Below are positions 7,676 to 15,096 of a stretch of DNA of 19,129 nucleotides, piece after piece (within the stretch, counting starts at the first letter, position 1; each line of letters opens with the position of its first letter). This stretch comes from Phascolarctobacterium sp. (GTDB taxonomy: Bacteria; Bacillota; Negativicutes; Acidaminococcales; Acidaminococcaceae). The notes under the pieces are model-generated. The model ran no database searches and was not told the origin of the DNA. It saw only the letters and a program-made list of their open reading frames with translations. A program made the position numbers and the translations under genes. The DNA lies in the NCBI GenBank assembly GCA_019417125.1, contig DXVZ01000023.1, positions 1 to 19,129 on the forward strand, given 5' to 3'.

Positions 7676-9225
7676 TGAAAAACTTAAATCTCCAGAGCCT
7701 GATTATTATTGCAGTTTTAGCTTTAATAACGATTTTATGGGGAATCGGTTCCGTGCCGCTGTTTGACCCTGACGAGCCCGTTTACGCCGAAACGGCGCGC
7801 GAAATGATTAAGTACAGCGATTATTTGTCACCGCGCATTTTTGATAATTACTGGTATGATAAACCACCTATGTACTACTGGCTTGTTGCTGCTTCCATCG
7901 GCTTATTTGGCGACGGCGAAGCTGCGGCGCGCTTTCCAGCCGCGCTTATGGCGGTTGCCACTTCTGTAATGCTGTATTTTTCGGTAAGCAATATTTTTTC
8001 GGAACGCGCCGGCTTTTGGGCTTCTATTGTGCTGACAACATGCGTTGAGTTTTTCTATCTTGGCAAAGCCGCCGTTACCGATACTACGCTGCTGTTTTTT
8101 ATGACGGCGGCGCTTTTGTGTTACCTGCATAAATGGTACTGGGTTATGTATGCCGCCATGGCGCTGGCAACAGTCACCAAAGGGCCTATCGGCATTGTTT
8201 TTCCGGGCGCGATAATCTTTTTGCACCTATTGTTTACTGGCAACCTGCGCGAAATTTTGAAAATGCACGTTATTCGCGGGCTGCTGGTTTATTTTGCTAT
8301 AGCCGCACCGTGGTACTATTTAATGTATCAAGTGCACGGCATGGAATTTATCAATACTTTCTTAGGCTTCCACAACCTTACGCGCTTTACCACGCCGGAA
8401 CACCCGGACCGCGTTTTATGGTGGTACTATTTGCCTGTTATCATCCTCGGCATGTTTCCGTGGACGGGTATACTCATTCAGTCCGTGCGTGCGTCTATTT
8501 CTGAAGCCAGCAGCGATGAACTGAAAAAAATGTCCTTTTTCAATATCTGGTGGCTGTTTGTACTGCTGTTCTTCAGCATTTCGCAAACCAAACTTGTTTC
8601 TTACATTCTGCCGATGTTCCCGGCGCTGGCTATCATCGTTGGCTGGAACATTGCGAGGCTGGAAAGCCAGCGCGGAGAATCTCTTATTTCGTGGGTTACC
8701 GGCACGGTTGTTATGTTCGGTCTTTTGGGCGCCGGCTGGTTCATCGGCGGCAATCAGCTGCCGGAAGCCTTTCTTGAAGCTTCGGTGCTTAGCGGCACTA
8801 CCATTGTTGTCGGGCTTGTAATCATTTGGTTTTTGTGGCGCGAGCGAGACGTTATTTTTGCTGGCTATCTTCATGCAGCAATGGGCTTTTTAACGATGCT
8901 GATTGCGTTTTCGTTTATTTTGCCGCCGGTGGCAGACCGTTTCAGCGTTAAAACTATGGCTGCCGAATATATAGTGTCCTGCGATTTAAGCAAACCTGTT
9001 TATATTGATAAGTTTTTGCGCCCCGGTTTTATGTATTATACTGGCATTGCTGGCGAAGAAATACTGCCTAAAACAGATGCGCTGCAAAAAGCCGCCAACG
9101 ATGCAGCACCCAAATACATTGTAGTGCGCAGATTGGAATACAAGCGCCTGCAAAATCCCAATGCGATTCAAAATATTAAAATTCTAAAAGAAAAAGACGG
9201 TATTATGATTTTAGAAAAATACTGA
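7675..9225 (+). CDS. ArnT/PMT-like integral membrane glycosyltransferase (GT83 family)
   Basis: The 516-residue, multi-spanning GT-C enzyme uses polyprenyl-phosphate-linked sugars on the outer face of the inner membrane. It shows the ArnT signature: DPDEPVYAETAREM at residues 31-44 with the catalytic-loop Asp33-Glu34, then FDNYWYDKPPMYYWL with Lys63, which matches the ArnT lysine before Pro-Pro. About 11-12 hydrophobic segments precede a short soluble C-terminal domain of some 90 residues. ArnT adds 4-amino-arabinose to lipid A; Francisella FlmK adds galactosamine. A TTG three bases upstream is also in frame, but the ATG at 7675 overlaps the previous TGA and has an AAGGAAGGT SD at 7660-7668. 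It is the last gene before a terminator. The acceptor (lipid A, another glycan, or protein) is not shown by the sequence. Confidence 0.82.
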   Translation: MKNLNLQSLIIIAVLALITILWGIGSVPLFDPDEPVYAETAREMIKYSDYLSPRIFDNYWYDKPPMYYWLVAASIGLFGDGEAAARFPAALMAVATSVMLYFSVSNIFSERAGFWASIVLTTCVEFFYLGKAAVTDTTLLFFMTAALLCYLHKWYWVMYAAMALATVTKGPIGIVFPGAIIFLHLLFTGNLREILKMHVIRGLLVYFAIAAPWYYLMYQVHGMEFINTFLGFHNLTRFTTPEHPDRVLWWYYLPVIILGMFPWTGILIQSVRASISEASSDELKKMSFFNIWWLFVLLFFSISQTKLVSYILPMFPALAIIVGWNIARLESQRGESLISWVTGTVVMFGLLGAGWFIGGNQLPEAFLEASVLSGTTIVVGLVIIWFLWRERDVIFAGYLHAAMGFLTMLIAFSFILPPVADRFSVKTMAAEYIVSCDLSKPVYIDKFLRPGFMYYTGIAGEEILPKTDALQKAANDAAPKYIVVRRLEYKRLQNPNAIQNIKILKEKDGIMILEKY

Positions 9226-9231
9226 TTGTTA

Positions 9232-9264
9232 AACCTCTCAAAATTTTTGGGAGGCTTAATTTTT
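9232..9264 (+). terminator. Rho-independent terminator after the larB-to-GT83 operon
   Basis: CCTCTC (9234-9239) pairs with GGGAGG (9249-9254) with one G-T pair, and the arms can extend through AAAA/TTTT. A TTAATTTTT tract follows to 9264. It starts 9 bases after the glycosyltransferase stop. Confidence 0.8.
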
Positions 9265-9281
9265 ACGCAGCATTATAAATC

Positions 9282-9310
9282 TTTATTTTAAAGCTTAAAT
9301 ATGGTATGAT
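9282..9310 (+). promoter_or_regulatory. Candidate extended -10 promoter for the HAD-mtn-nfn operon
   Basis: TGGTATGAT at 9302-9310 is an extended -10 (TGn plus TATGAT). A weak -35-like TTTATT at 9282-9287 lies 17 bases upstream. The surrounding 9265-9335 is AT-rich. The site follows the terminator of the previous operon and precedes the GTG at 9348 by 37 bases. The SD AAGGAG is at 9336-9341. Confidence 0.55.
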
Positions 9311-9347
9311 TAGATGATAAATACTGATTAAAATTAAGGAGCTTTTT

Positions 9348-10001
9348 GTGAAAATAAAAGGAGTTTTATTCGACCTTGACGGTACACTGATTAATACCAC
9401 ACCGCTAATTTTGGAATCTTTCCGCCATACTTTTGTTGAGTTTGGCTTGCCGTTACCGCCGCAACAGGATATTATTGCTGGGTTCGGCCTACCGCTGCGT
9501 ACTGCCGCCCGTGCTTATATGCCTGAAGAAATGGTAGAACCGTTCTGCACGGCGTACAGCGATTACCATCGCAACCAGCACGACAGGCTCATTCAGCCGT
9601 TTGACGGCGTTAAAGAAGCGTTGGCAGAACTTGCTGAGCGCGGCATCAAAATGGCGGTAGTAACATCTAAAAAGCGCCCTATGACACTGCGCGGGCTTAG
9701 TTGTTACGGTCTTGATAAATACATTAAAGCAATTGTTACCTGTCAGGACTGCGAGGAACATAAGCCGCTGCCCGGGCCTAGCCTGATGGCGCTGGAGCAG
9801 CTGAATCTTAAAGGCAGTGACTGTATCGGCGTCGGCGATAGCCCATATGACTTGCAAAGCGCAAGAGGGGCTGGCTGCCAAACGGCTGCAGTACGATATA
9901 CCAGCTTTGACTGGAACTATATTTTAAATGCAGGTAAACCGGATTATGTTTTAAACAAAATGGGTGATTTAGTTAAACTGATAGACAGAATAAACAATTA
10001 G
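9348..10001 (+). CDS. HAD-superfamily phosphatase (PpaX/Gph-like)
   Basis: This 217-residue haloacid-dehalogenase-fold hydrolase has all the core motifs: FDLDGT with nucleophile Asp9 and acid Asp11, VVTSKK (motif II, about residues 103-108), a Lys in the KPLPGP segment (motif III) and GVGDSPYD with Asp164 and Asp168 (motif IV). A helical C1 cap sits between motifs I and II, as in pyrophosphatase PpaX and phosphoglycolate phosphatase. It starts at GTG with SD AAGGAG six bases upstream. As the first gene of the operon, with its stop touching the SD of the phosphorylase gene, it may act on a phosphate intermediate of the MTA/deoxyadenosine route. It may equally be a housekeeping phosphatase. The substrate cannot be read from the sequence. 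Confidence 0.85.
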   Translation: MKIKGVLFDLDGTLINTTPLILESFRHTFVEFGLPLPPQQDIIAGFGLPLRTAARAYMPEEMVEPFCTAYSDYHRNQHDRLIQPFDGVKEALAELAERGIKMAVVTSKKRPMTLRGLSCYGLDKYIKAIVTCQDCEEHKPLPGPSLMALEQLNLKGSDCIGVGDSPYDLQSARGAGCQTAAVRYTSFDWNYILNAGKPDYVLNKMGDLVKLIDRINN

Positions 10002-10011
10002 GAGGTTGATT

Positions 10012-10809
10012 ATGCGCAAAATAGCAATTATCGGCGGCACCGGCGTTTACAGCCCGGACGCATTGGGAAGTTTTGAAGAAAAAGTTATCAATACGCCTTA
10101 CGGCGATGCGCTTTGCAAAATAGGCACGCTGCATGGTAACCAGGTGGTGTTTATTACCCGTCATGGTGTTGGGCACAGCGTACCGCCTCACAAAGTAAAT
10201 TACCGCGCCAACATTTGGGCGTTAAAAAGCCTGGGCACGGAAGAAATTTTTGCCACCACTGCCGTTGGTTCTTTAAATAAAGATATGAAGGCAGGGCATT
10301 TTGTTGTTTGCGACCAGGCTTTAGATTTTACCAAAAGCCGCGTCAACACTTTTTACGATACCCCGGAGCGCGGCGTTGCACACGTGGATTTTACCAATCC
10401 GTACTGCCCGCGCCTGCGTGCCAAAGTAATTAAATGCCTTGAAAGAACCGATATACCGTTCCACAAAACCGGCTGTTATGTATGCACCGAAGGACCGCGC
10501 TTTGAAACAGCTGCTGAAATTAAAATGTTCGCTATGTTAGGCGGCGACCTTGTTGGTATGACCAACCTGCCGGAATCCGTACTGGCGCGCGAGGCGGAAA
10601 TGTGCTATACCAATTGCAGCATTGTTACCAATATGGCGGCAGGCATTTCGCCGACGCCGCTTTCGCACAGCGAAGTTGTGGAAGCAATGGAACAGAGCGG
10701 CAAAAACATGGCGATGCTGATTGAAGCCTTTATTGCCGCTAACGACGTAGACACAATCGAATGCAGCTGCGCACACTGCATGGCAGAATTTGGCGGTTTT
10801 AAACTATAA
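10012..10809 (+). CDS. 5'-methylthioinosine/6-oxopurine-type nucleoside phosphorylase (MTAP family)
   Basis: The 265-residue protein is a trimeric-type MTA phosphorylase/PNP homologue. It has the GGTGVY phosphate loop, RHGVGHSVPPHKVNYRANI, an AVGSL segment and CTEGPRFET. These enzymes split 5'-methylthio-nucleosides with phosphate into base and 5-methylthioribose-1-phosphate. The base-reading motif differs from MTA phosphorylases: human MTAP has Thr-Asp-Tyr-Asp (Asp220, Asp222), whereas this protein has Thr-Asn207-Met-Ala209, followed by Ala-Gly. An Asn here is typical of enzymes that take 6-oxopurines, including 5'-methylthioinosine phosphorylase (MTIP) of Pseudomonas aeruginosa. Because a deaminase is in the operon, I favour MTI (and perhaps inosine or 5'-deoxyinosine) as substrate. 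An upstream TTG is in frame, but the ATG at 10012 has GGAGG (10001-10005) at six bases. Confidence 0.88.
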   Translation: MRKIAIIGGTGVYSPDALGSFEEKVINTPYGDALCKIGTLHGNQVVFITRHGVGHSVPPHKVNYRANIWALKSLGTEEIFATTAVGSLNKDMKAGHFVVCDQALDFTKSRVNTFYDTPERGVAHVDFTNPYCPRLRAKVIKCLERTDIPFHKTGCYVCTEGPRFETAAEIKMFAMLGGDLVGMTNLPESVLAREAEMCYTNCSIVTNMAAGISPTPLSHSEVVEAMEQSGKNMAMLIEAFIAANDVDTIECSCAHCMAEFGGFKL

Positions 10810-10818
10810 GAGGCTGTT

Positions 10819-11883
10819 ATGGTTAAAACAATGGAATGGCAGCACAACACGCTGAAAGTTTTAGATCAAACCAAGCTGCCTGTGGAAATAAGTTTTATAA
10901 AGTGCGCAAGTTATAAACGTATTGGCGAAGCCATTAAAAAGTTGGAAGTGCGCGGCGCACCGGCAATCGGCGCAGCGGCAGGCTTTGCCATGGTACTAGG
11001 CTGGCAGCAGCTTTTGTCTGACGGCAGCTGTACGCTTGCGGCGTTTGCACAGATTATGGACGAACTTATTGCAGCGCGCCCTACGGCGGTAAACCTTGCC
11101 TGGGCAGTCAATAAGCTGTATTCCAAAGCAGAGCAGCTGCTGGGGCAGGGCAAAACAAATGACGAAATTGCCTGCGCATTAGAACAACTGGCGCAGCAAA
11201 TTTACGCCGACGACATTGATTGCAACAAAAAAATTGGCAAATACGGTGCAGAGCTTTTGCCACCGCATACCCGCATTTTAACGCATTGCAACGCCGGCGC
11301 ACTGGCAACCTGTGGTTGGGGAACGGCTTTGGGAGTTATACGCGAAGCTTATACGCAAGGCAAAATTGACATGGTTTATGCAGACGAAACCCGCCCGCTT
11401 TTGCAGGGCGCACGCCTTACCGTTTGGGAATTGATGCAGGATAAAATACCCGTAACACTTATTACAGACAACATGGCAGCGTGGACGATGCAGCAAAAAG
11501 GCATTAACGCCGTCGTTACAGGAGCGGACCGCATTGCCGCTAACGGCGATACCGCCAACAAAATCGGCACTTTCGGCGTGGCGCTGGCGGCAAAATACCA
11601 TGGCATACCGTTTTATATTGCCGCGCCGGTCAGCACGTTTGATTTTACCATCGCCACCGGAGCAGAAATACCCATAGAAGAACGCAGCGCGCAGGAAGTT
11701 AAAACATTGCAGGGCGTTATCACTGCGCCGCAGGACGCTTTAACTTATAACCCCGCGTTTGACGTAACACCTGCCGAACTTATTACCGGCATTATTACTG
11801 AATACGGCGTTATTAAGCCGCCGTATTTGCAAAACATACAAAATTTGCAGCTTAAAACCAAGGAGGAAAATTTTAATGGATAG
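10819..11883 (+). CDS. mtnA: 5-methylthioribose-1-phosphate isomerase
   Basis: MtnA turns 5-methylthioribose-1-phosphate (MTR-1-P) into methylthioribulose-1-phosphate. The 354-residue length is normal. Family motifs are intact: RGAPAIGAAAGF, ARPTAVNLAWAV, HCNAGALAT with catalytic Cys157, ADETRPLLQGARLT, and GADRIAANGDTANKIGT with catalytic Asp237. These match the Cys and Asp known from Bacillus MtnA and exclude the eIF2B-like relatives. Homologues also isomerise 5-deoxyribose-1-phosphate (DrdI). The gene starts nine bases after the phosphorylase, with AAGAGG at 10808-10813 as SD. Its product is the substrate expected for the aldolase two genes downstream. Confidence 0.93.
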   Translation: MVKTMEWQHNTLKVLDQTKLPVEISFIKCASYKRIGEAIKKLEVRGAPAIGAAAGFAMVLGWQQLLSDGSCTLAAFAQIMDELIAARPTAVNLAWAVNKLYSKAEQLLGQGKTNDEIACALEQLAQQIYADDIDCNKKIGKYGAELLPPHTRILTHCNAGALATCGWGTALGVIREAYTQGKIDMVYADETRPLLQGARLTVWELMQDKIPVTLITDNMAAWTMQQKGINAVVTGADRIAANGDTANKIGTFGVALAAKYHGIPFYIAAPVSTFDFTIATGAEIPIEERSAQEVKTLQGVITAPQDALTYNPAFDVTPAELITGIITEYGVIKPPYLQNIQNLQLKTKEENFNG

Positions 11884-13120
11884 TATGATTAAAGACATTG
11901 CCCTTGCGCCTTCCGGGCATCAAAAAATAGCCTGGGTAAAAGAGCACATGCCGCTGCTGAACATTTTAAACAAGCGCTATGCGGAAAAGAAAATTTTTGA
12001 CGGCTTGAACATGGTTGTAACCATTCATCTGGAAGCCAAAACAGCATATCTTGCGCAGACTTTAAAAAACTGCGGCGCTAATGTTGTAGTTACCGGCAGC
12101 AATCCGCTTTCCACGCAGGACGACGTTGCGGCAGCGCTGGCTGACAGCGGCGTTACCGTTTTTGCAACGCACGCCTGCAATCAGGAAGAATACGATTTGT
12201 ATTTAAGTAAAGCGCTCGATACCAAACCGTCTTTAATTATCGACGATGGCGGCGACCTTGTTAATATGCTGCACAGCACCCGCCGCGAACTGATTCCTAA
12301 CCTTATCGGCGGCAGCGAAGAAACAACTACCGGCGTACACCGTTTAAAAGCGCTGAATGAAGCCGGCAAGCTGGCTTTCCCGATGATTGCCGTTAACGAT
12401 GCATACTGCAAATATTTGTTTGATAACAGATACGGTACTGGCCAATCCTCGTGGGATGGGATTATGCGTACTACCAACCTTGTAGTTGCAGGCAAAACCG
12501 TTGTTGTTGCAGGCTATGGCTGGTGCGGCAAGGGCGTTGCTATGCGCGCCAAAGGTTTAGGCGCTAACGTTATCGTTACCGAAATTGATCCGATTAAGGG
12601 CATTGAAGCTGTTTTCGACGGTTTCCGCGTAATGCCGATGCGCGAAGCTGCTAAATATGGCGACTTCTTTGTAACCGTTACGGGCTGCAAGGATGTAATT
12701 ACCAAAGAACACTTCCCGCTGATGAAAGACGGCGTAATTCTTGCTAACGCCGGTCACTTTGATGTGGAAATTAATGTTAAAGACCTGGAAGCCATGACCG
12801 TTGAGCCTGCTTACGAAGTACGCAAAAATATTACCACCTATACTATGGCAAATGGGCACAAACTGAACCTGCTGGGCGAAGGCCGCCTGGTAAACCTTGC
12901 CTGCGGCGACGGACACCCGGCAGAAGTTATGGACCTTTCTTTCGCTATGCAGTTCCTTGCCATGAAATACTTACTGGAACATAAGGGCGAACTGAAAAAC
13001 AGCCTGTATGTGCTGCCGGAAGAACTGAATACAGAAATTGCCGCACTGAAACTGGAAGCAATGGGTGCAGGCATCGATGTTTTAACGCCGGAACAATACG
13101 CATACCTGCACGCAGAATAA
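11876..13120 (+). CDS. ahcY: S-adenosyl/S-inosyl-homocysteine hydrolase (AhcY family, HxExK type)
   Basis: This NAD-dependent hydrolase has 414 residues, the short archaeal/Thermotoga form. DDGGD (from Asp123), SEETTTGV (Glu148-149), a NDAYCKYLFDN segment with the Lys and Asp-Asn of the active site, the NAD loop GYGWCGKG (213-220), NAGHFDVEI and the C-terminal NLACGDGHPAEVMDLSF are all present. The substrate motif reads His51-Leu-Glu53-Ala-Lys55, where classical SAH hydrolases read His-x-Thr-x-Gln/Glu. As I recall, HxExK marks enzymes like Methanocaldococcus jannaschii S-inosylhomocysteine hydrolase, which prefer the deaminated substrate. With an SAH deaminase in the operon, the likely reaction is S-inosylhomocysteine to homocysteine plus inosine; action on SAH itself remains possible. 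The start overlaps mtnA by 8 bases, with AGGAGG at 11861-11866. Confidence 0.9.
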   Translation: MDSMIKDIALAPSGHQKIAWVKEHMPLLNILNKRYAEKKIFDGLNMVVTIHLEAKTAYLAQTLKNCGANVVVTGSNPLSTQDDVAAALADSGVTVFATHACNQEEYDLYLSKALDTKPSLIIDDGGDLVNMLHSTRRELIPNLIGGSEETTTGVHRLKALNEAGKLAFPMIAVNDAYCKYLFDNRYGTGQSSWDGIMRTTNLVVAGKTVVVAGYGWCGKGVAMRAKGLGANVIVTEIDPIKGIEAVFDGFRVMPMREAAKYGDFFVTVTGCKDVITKEHFPLMKDGVILANAGHFDVEINVKDLEAMTVEPAYEVRKNITTYTMANGHKLNLLGEGRLVNLACGDGHPAEVMDLSFAMQFLAMKYLLEHKGELKNSLYVLPEELNTEIAALKLEAMGAGIDVLTPEQYAYLHAE

Positions 13121-13121
13121 T

Positions 13122-13790
13122 ATGAACACGATAGCGATTAATAAAGCAAGAACAGAAATCATTAAAACGGCGCACAAAATGGCTGGGCAGAACATGCTGC
13201 CTGGGTCGTGGGGCAACATCAGCATTAAGATTGATGACGATGCTTATGCTGTAACGCCCTCCGGCCGCAGCTATGATAATTTAGCGCCGCAGGATATAAC
13301 GGTGGTGGACGCAAACGGCAAAACGATTGACGGCGCGCTGATACCGAGCAGCGAGCTGCCGCTGCACCTTGCCGTTTACAAAGCGCTGCCCGACGCTAAC
13401 GCTATTGTGCATACTCACAGCGTTTACGCCAGCGCCTGTGCCGCGGCGCGCAAAGATATTCCGCCGCTGGTTGAAGATTTAGTGCAGATAATGGGCGGCG
13501 CGGTGCATTGTGCAGAATACGCCCTGCCGGGGACGGAAAAACTTGCGCAGAACGTAATTAAAGCAATGGATGGCAAACGCGCGGCGCTTTTGGCAAACCA
13601 CGGCGTTGCCTGCTGGGGCGTAACGCTCGATGAAGCGATGATGGTGGCAGGTATTGTCGAAAAAGCAGCGCAGCTGTATTTTATTACTCAAAGCCTGGGC
13701 GGCGCGGTACTGCTGCCGCAAAGCGATATCGGCGCCATGCACGCTTTTTACGAAGCCCATTACCGCAAACGTCAGTTAGGAGAAGAATAA
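13122..13790 (+). CDS. Class II aldolase (fuculose-phosphate aldolase/Ald2/DrdA-like)
   Basis: The 222-residue protein is a zinc-dependent class II aldolase/adducin-domain enzyme. SWGNIS and TPSGRSYD bind phosphate, PSSELPLH carries the catalytic-type Glu78, and His97, His99 (in VHTHS) and His160 (in ANHG) are the zinc ligands. The family includes L-fuculose-1-phosphate aldolase, methylthioribulose-1-phosphate dehydratase (MtnB) and the aldolases that cleave methylthioribulose- or 5-deoxyribulose-1-phosphate to dihydroxyacetone phosphate plus an aldehyde (Ald2, DrdA). No mtnC, mtnD, mtnW or mtnX lies in the window, so a shunt aldolase fits better than MtnB, but sequence alone does not settle it. 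It starts two bases after ahcY stops with no clear SD, so it is probably translationally coupled. It overlaps mtaD by one base. Confidence 0.82.
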   Translation: MNTIAINKARTEIIKTAHKMAGQNMLPGSWGNISIKIDDDAYAVTPSGRSYDNLAPQDITVVDANGKTIDGALIPSSELPLHLAVYKALPDANAIVHTHSVYASACAAARKDIPPLVEDLVQIMGGAVHCAEYALPGTEKLAQNVIKAMDGKRAALLANHGVACWGVTLDEAMMVAGIVEKAAQLYFITQSLGGAVLLPQSDIGAMHAFYEAHYRKRQLGEE

Positions 13791-15070
13791 TGGCGAAAAC
13801 ACTTATTAAAAACGTTGAAATTATCAGCGCCAAAGACACAGATAAATACTATATCGGCATTGACGGCGATACCATTGCAGTAATCAGCAAAGAACTTCCG
13901 CAGGGTTACGAGGATGCACAGGTTATCGATGCAGACGGCAAAATTGCCGTGCCGGGCATGGTAAATACCCATACTCACGCCGCTATGACGCTTTTGCGCA
14001 GCTATGCCGATGATATGGTACTGATGGATTGGCTGCAAAATAAAATCTGGCCAGCCGAAGAGGGCTTGACCGATGATGATATTTACTGGGGCACAATGCT
14101 TTCCATTGCCGAAATGCTTAAAAGCGGCACCACTTGCTTTGCCGATATGTATTTTGCTATGGACCGCGTAGCGGACGCCGTTGCCGAAACCGGCATTAAA
14201 GCAGCTTTAAGCCGCGGTTTAACCGGATTCAGCGATGAAAACTACGCCAAGCTGGAAGAAAACGCGGCTTTATTTAAAGAACGCCACAACAGCTGCAACG
14301 GACGAATCCGTATAATGCTTGGACCACACGCCCCATATACCTGTTCTATTGAATACCTGAAAAAAGTTATTGACAAAGCACAGCAGCTTTGCTGCGAAAT
14401 TCACATGCACCTTTGCGAAACAAGGGGAGAAGTTGATAGCTGCATTAAAGACCACGGCATGAGCCCGATAAAACTTATGGACAGCCTTGGCATGTTTGAA
14501 TGCGGTACGCTTGCCGCGCACTGCGTACACGTTGACGAAGATGACATCGCCATTATGGCAGCCAAACATGTGCGCGTGGCACACAACCCGCAAAGCAATC
14601 TTAAACTTGCCAGCGGCATTGCGCCGGTGCCTGCAATGCTTGCTCATGGTATTACAGTTGGACTTGGCACGGACGGCACCAGCAGCAACAACAACCTTGA
14701 TATGCTGGAAGAATGCCGTTTAGCGGCAATGCTGCATAAAAATATGACGGGCGACCCGGAGATTTTACCGGCGTACCAGGCTCTTGCCTTGGCAACAAGC
14801 GAAGGCGCCAAAGCGCTGGGCTTTACCGATACCGGTAAAATTGAAGTTGGGCAAAAAGCCGATATTGTACTTTATAACATGGATAAACCTTACTGGCATC
14901 CGCGCCACGACAGAATTTCGCTGTTTGTTTACGCTGCTAATGCTGCCGATGCAGATACCGTACTTATCAACGGTAAGCTGCTTATGCAAAACGGTGGTCT
15001 GCTTTACATGGACCTGGAGAAAATCTATGCCGAAGCAGACAGGCGCGCACGCCGCTTAACCAATAAATAA
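13790..15070 (+). CDS. mtaD: 5-methylthioadenosine/S-adenosylhomocysteine deaminase
   Basis: MtaD deaminates the adenine of MTA and SAH (and often 5'-deoxyadenosine) to the inosine form with release of ammonia. The 426-residue amidohydrolase has the metal and substrate residues of the Thermotoga TM0936 type: His61-Thr-His63, HMHLCET with His207 and Glu210, His244 in AAHCVHVD, and Asp295 in GLGTDGTSSNNN. The distance from His244 to Asp295 equals that between the matching residues recalled for TM0936 (228 and 279). VAHNPQSNLKLASGIAPV is the family signature after strand 6. It starts at 13790, sharing a base with the aldolase stop; AGGAG (13778-13782) is 7 bases upstream. It supplies the deaminated substrates that the phosphorylase and AhcY residues predict. 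Confidence 0.92.
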   Translation: MAKTLIKNVEIISAKDTDKYYIGIDGDTIAVISKELPQGYEDAQVIDADGKIAVPGMVNTHTHAAMTLLRSYADDMVLMDWLQNKIWPAEEGLTDDDIYWGTMLSIAEMLKSGTTCFADMYFAMDRVADAVAETGIKAALSRGLTGFSDENYAKLEENAALFKERHNSCNGRIRIMLGPHAPYTCSIEYLKKVIDKAQQLCCEIHMHLCETRGEVDSCIKDHGMSPIKLMDSLGMFECGTLAAHCVHVDEDDIAIMAAKHVRVAHNPQSNLKLASGIAPVPAMLAHGITVGLGTDGTSSNNNLDMLEECRLAAMLHKNMTGDPEILPAYQALALATSEGAKALGFTDTGKIEVGQKADIVLYNMDKPYWHPRHDRISLFVYAANAADADTVLINGKLLMQNGGLLYMDLEKIYAEADRRARRLTNK

Positions 15071-15096
15071 AAAAATTTACCGGGAGGGAAACACGA

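Noticed and set aside
13122..13790. Naming the aldolase MtnB (methylthioribulose-1-phosphate dehydratase)
   Set aside because: Family motifs do not separate MtnB from shunt aldolases, and no mtnC, mtnD, mtnW or mtnX is present, so a family-level name is safer.
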